Positions 24,309 through 39,700 of a stretch of 64,000 bases of DNA are shown piece by piece (the first letter of the stretch is position 1; every line of letters starts with the position of its first letter). The notes under the pieces were generated by a model. The model worked only from the letters and a program-made list of their open reading frames with translations. It ran no database searches and was not told the DNA's origin. The stretch spans positions 186,001 to 250,000 of the forward strand of contig VZRS01004517.1 in assembly GCA_013398055.1 (NCBI GenBank), in the 5' to 3' direction. The position numbers were made by a program, and so were the translations under genes. Origin of the DNA: Ifrita kowaldi (taxonomy: Eukaryota; Chordata; Aves; Passeriformes; Cinclosomatidae).

Positions 24309-27300
24309 ATAAACTAATTAACAGCAATCACACAAGTTTATGTGAAAGCAGTTTGATTTGCTAAAAAGGGCAAAGAGGAAGAGTTTTTCACAAGATCTAC
24401 AAAATCAAAACTGTTTATGTTCATTGCACCTGGGGGGGAAACCAAAAACTTCAGCACCTGAATCAATGGTGAGCACATTTCTTTCATGAAAACATTTAAC
24501 TTCCCTACCAGTCAGACCTCATTCACCAAAGTCTGCTATTTTTATACAACCTTACGGAGATTTGGCAGGGTGCTCTGACTTGATGGTTTTTGATGCTGAC
24601 CTTTTCACAGACTGGCAGAGTGGTGGAGAAGCAATTAGTCAGAATTTGTTGCACAGAGTAACACAATGTCATTAAATAAAACTGAGCCATAGCTAGGCTA
24701 GTACCACACAGCAATCACAGTGTATGCTCTGTTTTGTCAGAGACTGGGCAAAGGAATCTGCACAAGGAGTAGGAGAAATCTAATTAATTGAGGCAACAAG
24801 GATCAACAATGAGAAGTAGGGTAATGTGGATTCATCCGTGGGGAATCACATATCTCTATCCTAGCAAATCACAAGTAGTGTTTGCCGCAGCATTCAGAAC
24901 CCAGCTCTAGACGTAAAAATAACCAACCTACACTTGAAGTTTCTGCCTATGTCTACTCAATATCACGTAGTAGCACCTTAAACCCTCAAGCTGGTTCTGA
25001 GTTTGCATGATGATTCCTACTTACAGCGCTATTTCTGTGTTTTCTCCATTTAAAGAAAAACTCAGCATCAGGAACTCAATCCCCTTCTCACTTTCCTGAC
25101 AAACATTACCTAGACATGCTCTACAGCTTCATTTTTTCTCTAGACTCATGAATATTGAATTGCTTCCTGAAGCCAGTGACCCCTCAACAGGTGTAGGCAT
25201 GAAATGAGTCCCTAGATGCTCAGCCAACCCAGAATGGTAATGCCTGCAGTCACGAGCAGCTTCAAGCATTGGAGGCTTTCTGGTCAAGATTTCAGAAATG
25301 AAGGTTCAAATTTTTCAGCAATTATGTGGGGGTTATTGTGACTTTATTTCAAACAAGAGACATGACAATATTGCTCTTCAGCCCAAATAAAATCACAATT
25401 TTCAAGGCTGAAGTCTAAAATTACTTATTTCCTTTCCACAAAATGGAAACACAATGATTAGTGGCATTTCATAGCACTAGTGTTTGCCACACTTCTTTCT
25501 AAATAAGATGATTCACTGTATTATTAACTACTATAATTAATACAGAAAAAAAAGGTAAAAATATTAAGTTACAAGAGTAAAAATACATTGTTACTTATCT
25601 TTCAAAGAAGAGAAATATCTTGTATCAAAGTCTGTACTAATATTGAATGCAGTTATAAGAATCTTTGTGAAATTCATTTGAGGAGGAGGATGCTGAATCA
25701 CATTGATTGTGTCATAGCCACTTGCCCACAGGAGTTTTGACAAGAAATATAGTTCATTATTACTAAAATGTGACTCAGAACAAAGAACATTCTGTAGCAG
25801 AACGAATATTTCAGTGTCTTTTACGGAATTATCCAAACAGGGCTGCAAGATACCTGGAGAAATTACTGAGTCTGCTACCTATGCCAAAGTTAACTGTATC
25901 GTAGTGTTTCCATGATTATACAAGTGGCTTCGAAACTTGCAGTAATTAAATTTGTTAATTAATTTTTATTTAAATAATACAAACCAACTGTTTTTCTATT
26001 AATTGCCACACATTAAAAAAATCTGAGCTTCTATAACGAAAATATTTTGCACAAAAATTTGATAATATTTTTATCTTCTCCAATTGCACTATGTATCCTT
26101 TAACAGAAACGATTTTACTGCTGTTGCAGGCAATGAGGAAGCTTGTATTGTCTGGAGTGCAAAGAATTTGATGCTACCTAAGTGACTTAAAAAGTTAATG
26201 TAGCATTGAATAAATGCAGAATTAATCAGTACCACATTTAAAAACACTCCAAATACTGTCTGCATCTTGTTCTCTGTTAGCAGGAAATTAACTCCTTATT
26301 TAGTTTCATGGCAATTCCATTATTCACTGGGAAATATTTTTATGTCTGGTTATGACAAATAAGAGACTGTACGCACTATTTTCTCTGCAAAAAAAATAAT
26401 TAAGCAAAGTGGAGTGTGCCCCTTGGCAGAACCATTTACATGCATAAGATTCCATCCTGATGTTCCAGCTGTGGATCTTCTGTGAGCGAATGTGTGTCTT
26501 TGGGGCTAAATCCACATACCCAGTAGTAAACAGATCACAGACTCTAAGCAGGTTGTATTCGTGACATAAGACATTTGAGAGTTCAAAAACCCGAGATGCA
26601 CATATTTGTGCCATCTGCCTGGGTGCATGTTCTCAACAACAGCAGAAAGGATAAAACTTGACTAAGCATGTCTGTCCCTCCTGTAGGCTAAAACTGTATT
26701 AAACACTTAAACTAACTTCATTTGTGCAGTTTGATGCTGCACCCTGACAACTGTTATATTTCTGTTTATCATTTTTAGCTTCCCTACACACCCTTCTTTT
26801 CATTTGAAGGCTTATTTCATTTAGTGAGCAGTATCTATTAAAAACTAACATGGAGGGGTTTTGCAGTAATGAGATATTGCTTGTCCATAATTATTACTCT
26901 TCCTGAATCATTTGGCTATTGTAAGATTTTGTTTCTGCTTAGTTTGGTTCTAATGTTCTGCCACTGACTACTTCAAGGCCAGGGGGTCCAGAAGGCATAA
27001 AGTCAAAGCACACAGGCAATAAAGAGATCTCCCCTGAATAGAGAAGCACTCTGTAAAAAAAAGAGCAAACACTTATTTATAAGCTGTTTCATCCATCGCC
27101 TCTTATGTGACTGTTTCATTTCACAAGGAACTGGACCAAGCCATTACCCTGGCTGGTATAATGGTTATCATGGTTGTGATAAATAATGTCTGCTAATAAA
27201 ATCCGCAGATTTTATCATGTTCAAAATATCACTAAATTGAAAGGAGCAAAGAAGATGGTGTTCCTGCTAGCTGTTGGCTTCTGATGCTTCTGCTTGACAT

Positions 27301-30300
27301 AGAACTAAAACACCAGCACCAGATGAAAACAAGAGAACAGATGCTGTTCATGGCAAACTGAAAGACAAATATCTACTCTGAGGCTGACACCTGAGAATTC
27401 ACACTCCATGAAAGAAGGTACCTGCAGAGGCAACTCATCACATCTTTCATCCATGACGAAGTAGAGGAAGTCTAGATAATAAACTTAGTCTCAATATTTA
27501 CCTTTTAAATTACTGATATTTAATACTTTTATAATGAAAAAACAAAGCTGAAGTAGCATTCACATTATACCAAGTGAGACCCTTATAGCTGTATCAGGAA
27601 GGAAAAAAAAGGAGCAGAAGGGAATAGACGGAAACTAATCTCATTTATAATTCTGATGCAATTTCTTTAATATATGGGTAAATCTTGCTGTCAGAGTTCA
27701 TCATACATATACATACGACAATTTTCTACAGCTTACACAAGTAGACAATCTATCCTAGGTGTTCCATTTCACTAAATTTGGAGCACTACCAGCTTCACCT
27801 CAGGAAAGAACCACAAATCAATAACATTAAACTGTAGCAAAATTTTTGAAAGAGTATCTAGATATGCATTAAGCAGCAAAGATTGTTTGCACTTTGCTGG
27901 AGAAGTGTAGAGTGTGCTGTTTGAAATGACTACAAAAAATGTACCTCGTGACATTCCCATGGATCAGAGAATAAAAGGTATAAAAAAATAATAGAATTTG
28001 TAGTGTTCAAATAGCAGCAAAATGAAACCTGAATCATGAAATGAGACTTCAGGAGAAAAAATGTCAAAAAAAAGAAATTATAGGCTGAAATCAACAACTG
28101 CCTTCCTCATTTCTGAACACACAATCATTTCAAAAGACCAATTTATCCTGTGACAAAGCATTATATTCTCTGTTTTGATGCACAGTGTGTGCGGGGCCAT
28201 TTTGTGTGATGTATTTGCAGGTTACTAAGTATATATAGCAAATCTGTAGGCTGACTTGATACCATCCACACTGGTGTCATTCATCATTACACAGATGGTA
28301 TGAATTCACAGTGACATGTCTTGTGACGCTAATTCTTTTTTTTCTTCACTCTACAAAAGACTGTTTGCAACTGTGCCCAGCTCTATTACACTGGTAGTAA
28401 TCAGAAGCATATTCTGTGATCTCTAACTCTTAATGCAAATTTAGCAGAGCAATCATCAGGACACAGATATTCAAAAGATCTGGATTTCCCACCTGCTGTT
28501 GGAGAGCAGGTGTTTTGGTTTGTAAAAGCATGTGTGGTAAGCTGTGTTTTTGTATTTTGCTACAAGGAAGTAAAGTTTGTGAACAACAGGCTCTACGCTT
28601 TAGAGATTACAAAAGCAGATGATTTGAATAGTGAGTGCTAACCAAATTGTTTCTGAGACAGGTTTAGTGCATTTCCCACTTGCTCAGAGAAGGAATATTC
28701 CCATTTGCTAAGATGGCAAAACATGTGTCTACTTTTCTGCAGGTCCAGAATAACATTTTAACTGTATCAAAGTTCATGAGGACACACAGAGCAAATTCAG
28801 GACCCCATCAGGGAACTCTTGCATCTGGCAATTGTTTGTCAGGTGTAGCAGCTGCTAATTGAAAATAATATGGACAAGAGCAAAGCAAGCATACTGTTGC
28901 TATTATAATGCCTAATTATTCATATGACAAGTGCTTTACACTGTCATTTCATTTTATTAGTAGATTACATTTAGCTTCTGTTAAACAATTGTTAGACAGA
29001 ATGCCAGGGGTTCTGTTTACGTTAGTGACTTGGGTGCATTGTTTGTTCAATTTATATAACGAAGGAATTAAATGAATGAGGAAATCAAGACCTGTGTCTA
29101 GGCCATGCCCACAAGTGCACAAGGGCATGGGGGATGTATGGGATCTTTCTGCTATCCTTTCTGCTGGGGTAAGCAGAAAGCCTCCATTTCTGAAATCTTC
29201 AGGGAGAAATGCTCTACATTGCATTTGGAAATGCAATCAATTACTATCCTGAACTTGAAATTCACAGCCATTTCAACAGGTTGTTCATTTCTACTTTTCC
29301 CACTGTAGGTTTCCATAGGAGTCAAGCTGCTGAGCTAAACACAGAAGCAGCAGTACCTGAAAAGCTTCTGTCATTTTGTGGTACTTCAAGACTTAATTTG
29401 TTTATTTACTCTGACAAAAGATCAGCTCTTACATGTGTTACATGTCTGAGTCATGCAAGGCAAAGACCAGTTTTCCTTCGGGAGAGCCTGGAAAACACAG
29501 CTTACTGACTATAGTAGTAAGGATAGTGGCTGAAAATTTTCATCCATGTCAGATAGCTGATAACAAGCATTATTTTATATTACTGCTCTTACCTAGCTGG
29601 TATAAAAATTCATTGCTTGTAGCTGGTTTTTTTTCAGGTCGTGTAAGTGGTCATCATAGGATATGTGTAAAGGTTAGCTGTCTCTCCAGAAGCTCTAGCC
29701 TGTAGCTAGATGCCAAAGTTTTTGGTGGACACAAATTTTACAGTCTATATTAGGACTGAATTCCTATGCTGAGCTCCATTAAGAGCTCTGTTGTATCTTC
29801 TCCTGTGTTCTAGTTGAACAGGGAAAAATAATGACAGAAAAATATTTCCATTAGAGCAGCAATTTGTAGGGGAAAGAACAAATTTGTTGTGAAAAAAATT
29901 GTTCTATAGACATGATGCATCAGGAAAAAAATCTTCAGTTCAGCAGAGAACAAAAAAAACCACATTGTAACATGTAAGAGCTCAGCCAGACTCTTTCTTC
30001 ATGTGATGTACGGGCCAGGTTTTAAATTTACATTAAGTTCCACTCACCCAAGTACCACCACCAGTTTGTGGGGCCACAAGACATGTCCTACTTGGGTGTA
30101 GGATTAAGAACAGGGTGTAGACCCCTCCACCAATCCACATCCCTATCGACAAGCAAGTCCCAGGGAAGGAGACCTGGGTGCCAGAATCTAGCACAGAACA
30201 CATCTGAGGCTAAAGAAAAGGGTTGCTAGGCTGTGGAGCAACCATTAATAAAAAAAAGACAAAAATATTATTTTCTGTCTGATGATTCCAATGGCTCTGT

Positions 30301-33120
30301 CTGAACTCCTCTGAGCTTGGATTTACTGTCATTTTACTGGAAACTATAGGTAGGCCTGTGTTGAGAAAGAAAACAATTGCGATTAGAAGACAATAGCAGA
30401 GCAAAACGTGTACACAGTCCTTGTAAGTCCTGCTTAAATTTCCTAAATGTGAAAATGTCTTCCCATATTTTTTGGTTAGTTTATGACAGCTTTGTTTGAA
30501 ATCTGACCTAAAATCTGGTACCACTTCTCTATCACATGTCCCAGTCCAAATACTAGAGCTTTGGAAGAAGAGCCTACTACAGGAAGCACTGATTCACTAG
30601 AAAGAATATCCCCTGCATTTATCATTGTTTCAATGACTAAGGAACAACCAGGAACTTTAAAAAGAGATATACTCTTAGCTTGTAAAGAAAAATGACTAAT
30701 GACAGTTTTCAAGGCTCGTTTTCAAGTATTGCAAACAGTCTCTCTTCATCGCAAACAAAGATGAAAAAATCAACACGAAAGCCTCAGAGAGTCATTTCCA
30801 TTCCCAGAGCTCCACACAAAACAGTCTCAGCAGCCACAGAGATACCTGAACCCTGTCCTGAAATTTCTCATACATCTATTTCTCTTACCTCCCACTAGAG
30901 ATATAGGCCATCTTTCTGTGTTTGGCCTGTTGGAAAATATAAACAAGACAAGTACAAGGAATAAAAGGACCTGGCATTCAGTTACATTGGAAAGAACTAA
31001 CACTCTAGTGAAATTCAGTTTAGTGCTGCTCTTTCTCATATGATTTATAACCATTTATTAAGTGCCACAAGTATGTTTTCCAGGGTATCCATGTTTATGG
31101 ATAGCATGTCTGGGTAATGTCATCTAAATAAAATTTCAAATTCTATCAAACTTCTGTCATTTTTTGGCTCATAAGTATATATATCTATCAGACACGAAAT
31201 CCTTATAGCTCTTTTCAGGTAGGTATGTTAGGCCTACATGTTGCTTTCAATATTTTGGACAAACACCAAGTAGATCACTGAATGCTGCATTGTTAAATTT
31301 TGAAGGTGTTGGTCTTACCCACACACACTGTTTTGTCCTGTTAAACAGCTTCTGAGTCCTATTGCTGAACTCTAAACTTCATTATTGAGTAGCCTTATTT
31401 AAACATATCTCCCAAATGTTCCTTGGAGGCAAGAAAAGTTTAATTATACAGTTTCAATGGAATTACTCAGAGATTCTCATAGAGAGATGACAAGGACTTA
31501 TAAGTGCTGTGAGTAGGCTTATGTTTTCTTAAATTTTATTCTCAGGTTATAGAAATGTTTTTTAGGTTGGTTTATATCCAACCAGATTTTTTGGATGGGC
31601 AAAAGTTATTTTGGGGCTCTCACTCTGAGGGAATCAATACTAACAACATGTAAGTAGCCCTTTTTTTTGGTCAGATTTATTCTTCTGAAGTAGTTACCAC
31701 TTGCAGATGTATGAGAGACCGGACTATTAATGTTTAATGACTCAAACAATCAACCACTTAACAGCTCAGATACAGTGGACGTGCACACCTTGGCTGGAAG
31801 ATCCACAGATTCTCTTTTCACCCATTTCTTTCTCCCTCTCCCTCTCTACCTCACATTTACTGTTAAATTAAAATCCATACTATTGACTTTGGTATGTGGT
31901 CTCGTTTGCACCTTAATTTGGGCAGAGACCTCTCTCTAATAATTTTAATAACCAGATCTTAACAAGACAGAAAATTCTGCTGCTGAGCATGCAAATGTCT
32001 ACCATAACCCTTGATCTGACTTGAAGCACATATCTTGCATGCCTCCCTCAAACATTCCACTATGTACTACTTTTCACATTTATTTTTGAGCCAAAAACAT
32101 GACTACTAGTCATCTACAGCTTTCACAAGAGAAAAAATATATTCAGGGCTTTCTTCCTATCATTTTTTTCTCCCCAGAAAACCACATCATTATTGTAATA
32201 GTAGACAGCAGATACTCTAGCAATAATAATATATAATAATGCAGTTTAGGTCTCATTTCATACCCAGGAATAAAAGTGATGAAAATAACATAAAGTACTT
32301 CCATTTAGTTCCATTGTTACTAACTGGTATCACCTCTAATATTCTTGCTGCAAGTTTCTTTCGTTCAAAACTTGATAAATCTCTGTATGTTTGTTCTCCA
32401 TGTCTTCAGTTTTCTCAGCTGAGACAAGAAAAAATTTTGTGAAGTTGGGTTTTTTCCAAATTCTCTTGTTGAATGTAACATCAGATTGACTCCTGTATAG
32501 AGAAGATGATTTGCATACAGTATGATTCCCCATAGAGCCATCAGCTGATAAGAAATGTCATCCAATCCCTGGATTGCTGTGCTGTTTTTAATTTAAGGTG
32601 GATATCAGTTTTTGTGGCAGAAATATTTACGTATATAGAAATATATTCAATCCTAGATGGCATTTCATACAGCCTTCAGGATGTCAGAAACATATCAGCT
32701 TTCTCTTGTGTGCCTCTGGGGAGAGTTTAATAGCCATGACTTCCCAAAGGTAAATCTTTATGACACCTGGAGGCAGAAGAACCATTCATGGACACAGAAG
32801 AGGTGAGACTGGTTTGACTTTTCCACCTGACAGTAAACCAGAACTGAGTCTAGAGGCAAACAGAGAAAGACCAGACAGAGGGCAGGGCATTAGGGCATTG
32901 GTCTGTTTAATGGCTGAGGTAATTGCAAGAGGGATGAATCATTAAGTCACTTAGGCTCTGTTATCTCAGCAAACAAATGGGGAATCACCTCACTCAGTCT
33001 GATTCAGAGAAACCCTTAGTGTGAGCAGGGAAACAATGTCAGCAAATGCGTGTCTGGACTGACTGATGAAACCCCGCTGAAGCTGGGTGAAATCATTGCC
33101 TTATACCAACAGAAATTCAG
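24309..33120. other. Intergenic stretch upstream of GRXCR1
   Basis: About 9 kb of AT-rich unique-looking DNA. No exon of ATP8A1, the upstream neighbour in mammals, was recognised. The open frames present (up to 104 codons) have no recognisable family and no splice context. A short AAT-type run occurs at 32220-32240. Regulatory elements for GRXCR1 may be here but cannot be picked out from one sequence. Confidence 0.55.
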
Positions 33121-33737
33121 AGTGTAGTGAGTGCAAATGAGCAGCCGGGGCAGTGATTCACGCCCTGGCGCAGGGATGTCAGGTTCTGTCAGAGCCAGTC
33201 TCTGGGTGACGCTGGCACACAGCAGCCCCAGGCAGGTGCGGGGGGGCTGCAGACGCACCGCCAACAGAGGAGGGAGGCCTTCCTTTCCTGTTTGCCAACA
33301 AAGAAACAGGTACTTTTTGATCTATAGAGGAAGGACAGATGACGGTTTTTTTCTTCTGGCACTGATTGTTTCAAAACCATTGGGAACAAATGATGCAGTG
33401 AGATCCAGCTTTTTCCCCACACTTCAATGCACTGTTGCTATTATAAATCTAGTTATGTACGATTCCAATTTACAGTCACTACCCTGGGCCACTCATTTGC
33501 TATTTAAAAAAAGAGATGCCAAACACCATCCAAAAGGTATGCACATACCATAGTACCAGGGAAAAAACTAAAATATGAAGCCTTCCTCTTTAGCTACCCT
33601 TAATCACTTTAGAGACTGCTCTTTAGAACTGGGAAACTGACTCACTGACTGAGTACCCAGCACTCTGATGTATGAATACTGTTTAATAGCTTGCTTTGTA
33701 AAATATAATGAATCATATATCTTCAGTCACATGTTCA
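33121..33737. other. Small GC-richer patch, no gene supported
   Basis: Positions 33140-33290 are GC-richer with a few CpGs. They carry the start of a 140-codon plus-strand frame (33131-33553) whose Arg/Ser/Gly-rich translation resembles no family I know. A noncoding transcript start is possible but unsupported. Confidence 0.35.
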
Positions 33738-33761
33738 GTTGTTGTTGTTGTTGTTGTTGTT
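33738..33761. repeat. (GTT)8 microsatellite
   Basis: Eight uninterrupted GTT units, followed 13 bp later by a short ATT-type run (33774-33792). Confidence 0.95.
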
Positions 33762-33792
33762 CTTATCATTGTTACTACTATTATTATTATTT

Positions 33793-36700
33793 CAGTCTTA
33801 CTACATTCCTCAGGAAACCAAAGGTACCAAGTATTGCTGCTATACACTTCTCTTATCTTGTTTTCATTTCAGCTTGGGTTTTGAGCACTTCAGCTGAGTT
33901 AATTCAATTTACAGGCTCATTAACCAGACTGCAAATGAAAGTGGAAGACAGTGTATCTCCACGGGAATTCTCAATGTCAGAATATCTCTGTGTCTTAAAA
34001 TCTCAGGAGATTCTGGTGCAGCATCAGTCTGATTTCTTACACCTGCAACTCAAAATAGGATCCAATAGGTGAAAAAAGTGACAAAGAAACTGACGGAAAA
34101 TTGTAATTTTTTTTCCTCCACTAAATACTAAGTTGCATGTGAATTTTTCTATAGGCTTCCTGGTCAAATATTTACAAATAATAACTGACTTGCCAAAAGA
34201 CTTGTATTCTAAATCTTTTTTTTTTTTTTCTGATTTATCTTAAAGCTGTTTCAAAATGAAAGAAATACATTTTTTCTCTCCAAATCTTTGTCTTTCTAGC
34301 TCTACCTTGATTTGTCACTGCTGAGAGACAGTGACAGCATTCAACACTGTTTGCAGAAGGCATGTCTGAGGGCTGTATCCTGAGCCTGCCTGTACAAGCT
34401 TTTCCAATGTAGCCAGCCCCACAGCATTATTACTGATCACAATGCTATTCCACCTTCTAGTTATGAGATTCTTTCTGTGAGTGTGAGGTTCCTTCATTTA
34501 TAAATGGCTTTCTGGTTAGAATACCTTTTGGAGGGGCTTTTTGCTTTGCATTGAATTGTTTTGGTTACTGTAACTGTTAACTTGCTTTATCTTATTTCTT
34601 TGGTCCATGGAGCTGAATTATATCAGCTCCCAAAGGATGCAGCCTTCAGCTGAACACACATATAAAAATGACTATTTCTTTCATGATGTGTATTCATCGG
34701 AGGCAAATTCAAACGCACACTCTCATTTTATTGGGTTTTCACACTTGAAGTAAGTATTCTCAAAGGCACAATTTCAAACCAAATCTTTGGTGAGGTTCTA
34801 TGGCAGTCCCAATCCTAAATAAGCTCAGCGGGAACTCAAACTGCCTCATCACCCCACACCAATGATGTTGAGCTCAAGATACTGACTGAGCTGCAGCATA
34901 TTTAATTTTAAAGTTTACCCTTAGTTTCCAGTTAACCACACACGTCTCAAACAAGCCCCATTCACAAGCAGTGGCCTTTATGCCTGGCAGTTAAATGCCT
35001 GGTGACTAAATGTCACCTCTTTGAATGCAAAAGCTATTTCATTGTCCAGAACTGTCCCTGGAACACTGAGCAGCATGATGATTCCTGATAAAATGGGCAC
35101 CTGGGATGTCTGATACCGCAGTGAATTTTCATAGACATGCTCTGTCACTAGAATTCCTTTTATTTTGGTCTCCAAAGGCATGTATTTATTGGATCAAAAA
35201 ATCTCCTTTTGCTGGGACTTCAGTTCCAGGCCAAGTAATTTGTGAGATTTAGTCTCACAAATCTTTCTCTACCTTACATTTTCAGGGAGAGTTTCTCATT
35301 TTTCTGCAGCAGGCTTTGTTTATTTTCAGCAAAAATAATCCAGATGAAAGCTAAATCAGCTGGTCAGGCAAAGACTCCTTTTTAAAAAGAAGTGAAGCAT
35401 TTCGGTGGTGTATCTCTAGCACAGAGATCAGATTTTTTAAGGATGACCCAGTTAGTGACACAAATGAATCTTAGTTATCAATGGCATTTCCTAAATGTTC
35501 AAAAACACTGAGCCAGGTCCCCTAAAATCTTAAGATTGGGTAAATACAGTACAATTTTAAAACGTGCGTATTTCTTTTCTCTTTGATCTTGAACTCATTT
35601 GTTATTTTCAAACCTTTCCTTGCAACAACACAGAGAACAATCACATTTTTTCAGAGAAGCTAAGATCTCCATGCAATACTTTTACTTCAGCAGTTATACA
35701 ATTGCCCATGGCCATGTCCAGTCAGGTTTTGAGTAATGACATTTTTCAACCTTGTGCTGAAGATCACTGGTCATTGTGATACAACCAAAGTGCAAGGATT
35801 GACAAAACTAGTCTCTCAGGGCGAGTTGCAACAGGGTGCATACAGCACCTTGCATGTCTGTTGAACCTCTTCCGTATAGTCTGTTGTGTAAGGATAGGCT
35901 AGCAAAAGATATAGACATTAACTCACACAGCAAAAGTTATTCTCCTCAGTGAGATCTCAACACCTGGCATCTGATGGTCCATCAGCCACCTGCTTACACG
36001 GATTTCTACTGTCAAGTCTTGGCAGGTCCATATTACCACAGTGGATAAGCACCTAATCTGATTTTAGAATATCTTCACAATGTGATGCAAAACCACTCAT
36101 CAGCTGTCCTCATTGCTTAGTCAGGGAACAGCTGGGTAGCAAGTTGCCACCACTTGCTGTGGGAGGACTCCAGATGTGAAGAGACCTTGGGGTGAAATTA
36201 TAGATGCTGGATACAGACCCATCTATACTTCACATGGCCTTTATTGTCCTACCTGATATTTTAGTGATAGTATTTGATGTTTAATTACAGCCCAGGTCAA
36301 CACAGAGCTTCCTCAGAGGGATACTCACATTGCCTGCTACAGGGGTGACTTGTGAAGGTTGTGTGAACACAATATGGATGCCAGCAGCTGGTGGAAGAAG
36401 CACTCTGACCTTTGAAGTAATCATATATGCTACAGCATTTCCCAGGCCCCCAGTGATACTCAGGCACTTCAGTCCTCCTGGACAGACCTAAGTCTCATGA
36501 TAGGAGACAGAATTTCTGAGCAGCTCAAAGGCTACACTGCAACTGTGGTACTGCACGGCATTTACCTGAGCTGCCCCACCATTAGCATTTAGATGGCTGG
36601 ACCAGTCTTTCTTGATGAAAAATTTGAACTCTAGACCACCTGTCAAATTTTATTTTTGTTGTTTCAGTCCCTTCTTCCTTTAAAAATATCCCAAGCACAC

Positions 36701-39700
36701 AGTAAGGCACAAGGTTAAAACCTCACTGAGTCAAGACAGGGTCAAGTGGTGAAGTGGGGGCTTTTTCTGATGTCTCCCTTCAGCAGCTTGACAGTGGAGG
36801 GCATCACAGAGTATTGCAGGGAATCAAGTTATAATTTGCATGAACAAATGGGATAAAGTTCCTGTCAGAAACGCTAAGGGCAGAGTTCTTTCGTTTAAAT
36901 CTCAGCCACAGCTTTAAAAATGTATTTGCCTAAAGATTTTGTTAAAATATTGTTTTTTGAAAAATACTATTTGTCAAATCTGGAGCAAAAATAAAGAAAT
37001 TCTCACGGAATGCCTTTCCATGCTTTTATGAGCTCTGTATTACCATTATCTGTTCATGTAATACAGATTGATTTCTTTCCTGATAGACAAGGATGTCAAT
37101 TTTTATACATATTATGTCCACAATTATACAAAGAATACTTTAAGTAAACACTGTATTTGAACACATTAGAAATTTGTACACTTGTGGCTACTTATATTTC
37201 TGCTTTTTAGGACTTAGTACTTATCATTTGATATCATTCATAGACCTGAAAAAAATGTTCATCCTGGGACAAAAGTCGGCATATAGTGTGATTATATCAC
37301 TTACAAGAATACCGTGATTGTATTACTGAAAATACATATTTGCTGTAAAATGCTGTTTTATGCTGATAAATAACTGATTTGAATAAACATGAAGTTTAAA
37401 TCCCATTTTTGGTTTTCTGTGACTACAGCTGGAGTAGAAGTACACACATACACACTCACTGGAATGAAATGCATGAATGTGTCTTATTTTTCTTTTTGGA
37501 AGAAAATTAAGATTGTTTCCTCTCTGTTGGTGCATAGTTGTAGCCCTTACTTCATAAGACTACACCAGCCAGCATATGAGATTACAGATTTCAAGAGCTA
37601 GTAGGTTTCCTTGGTGTACAGTAATTTAATTTGGTGCCATCAGCTGGAGTCAAGAGTCTCACTTTACCTTACAGTAAATTAATAATGCTTATGATCTTTC
37701 ATTTTTAGCAAACACATATTGATGTATTTCACGTGTATATCACAACTTCTTTGCCATGTGTTGTTCAACACGACAAACTATTTGCATGTGCGTTTCAGGG
37801 TCATATTTGAAGTCCTTGCACCTCCCTTTCTCTGTCCAAACTTCTCTCAGCTTAAAACACTTTTCTCTAACTTTCAGACACCATTAACAAGAAAATAAAG
37901 CAGAATGGGAAATATATTAATTGGTATAATAATTTCCATTATTTTCATATGCAATGATTTAATTAGGAGCAAATATTTTATTATGGCAAATTCTCTGAAA
38001 GCCTTTTAATCAGATTCAAAATTCCTGGCAAATAGAGCAGTCAGAGCAGAAACATTTGCCTATCCAGCAAAGTTTGCACAGTTCTTTTTTTCTCCACTGC
38101 TCTGATCCACTTGCTCATCTGCTCCCCCCCCACTCAAGCCTAGCTGCTTTGCCTGCTTCTTTCTGATCTCTTTTGTTGATCCTTCCTTGGAGGAGTGAAT
38201 CTCTACATTACTTTTTACAGTAAAACAAAATTATTATTTAGAATGTCTAGATTGTAAGCTTTCAGCAATATAAGTATTTATTTTCAGTTAGTCATGGTTT
38301 ATTAGCTATATACAAGAAATGCATAATTCCTCTGACTGGAACAAGATAGATTACAGCCAAGTCATTTCCCACCAAATTATCAAACTATGCAATTTGCTGT
38401 TTCATGATCAATAGATGGTGTAATTCAAGAAGTGATTTCCTACCTCTCTGGCTCCTGTAATAAAATAATTTTATTACAGCAGAATTATATGTATTATCCT
38501 CAAACTTACTGTAGAGCTTCTTGTGTTGTCTTGGGAAACATACGTATTCCTAGTGAATTGGCTGATACTTTAACTTTTTTTTACAGTTTGACCTGAGAAA
38601 GTTATCTGTCTCCAGTGCTCCTAGGAACCTATTATTTTAAGGGAGAAAGTGTCATATTTCATTAGATCTGGGCATTTCAATTATTTTTTCCTTTGCTGAA
38701 ATCAAGAACAAAACAAAATTTATGCAGGAATAAGAAATTAAATTACATTTACAAATGTAGCTTGAACTGAGGCAATGATTCCAATGCCCATTGATTAAAC
38801 TAATTTCTTGTTTAAATATTCAAACAATCTGACAAGGCAGAGAGTCATTTCGTACTCAAAGTCCGACATTGCAGAGTAAGAGTTGATATTTACATCTTTG
38901 CTGGTTTATGTATGTTTTCCTTTGCTCACTGTTGCTTCATGGGCCTAACTCACACTCTCTAAATTGCAGTCTTGAAATATATAATATTGAAATAATGATT
39001 AAGCATTTACTGATTTAGTAATACGCTACTAAGAAAGTAATTACCTAATAATATAATTAAATAATAGGCATATCAGTACTACTCATTTAACTGCATAATT
39101 TTGGATAATTATTGCATACAATTACAAAGCTACTATCACTCAAGCATTATGAAACACACACAACCACTACTGAATTAGAGTTCTATCACCCCCTTTCCTC
39201 CCACCACCACTCGGTACATGGCTGCAAGCCCACCTATCTTTACCATACCCCACACCAAGTCTTTCAGACATAGACCTGATGGAAAGCTCCATGGGTTGTC
39301 TAGGAGAGCTCCCTCCAGCACCCCAGAAGATGGGCCAATATATCAGTTTACAACTCAGCTTTACTGTTTGTAGATATCTATGCACCTGGCATCAGAAGAT
39401 TCACCCCCTCCTGTGTTCCTTACCTGATATAACTCCTTATTCGAATTTATTCTATTTACAGAACCACCTTTTTGCCGCTCTTGCATCTCCTTTCCTTTGA
39501 CCAAACTCTTTTTTATGGACCAGAGGTGGACCAGACCTTTTTCTTGAAGGCATATCTTTGAGTGTAGTGGACCTATCCTGTACTTGTAAGCCCATAGATA
39601 GTGCAGGATCCTTCCTCTTGGTGCTAGAAGTCATCAGCTTCCATCCTTTCACTTCTCCAGAGGCAGCACTTACCTTAGGACTAGGTGTGGACACTGCACA

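Noticed and set aside
33131..33553. 140-codon plus-strand frame
   Set aside because: No homology recognised and no splice or promoter structure; it crosses a GC-rich patch where stop codons are rarer.
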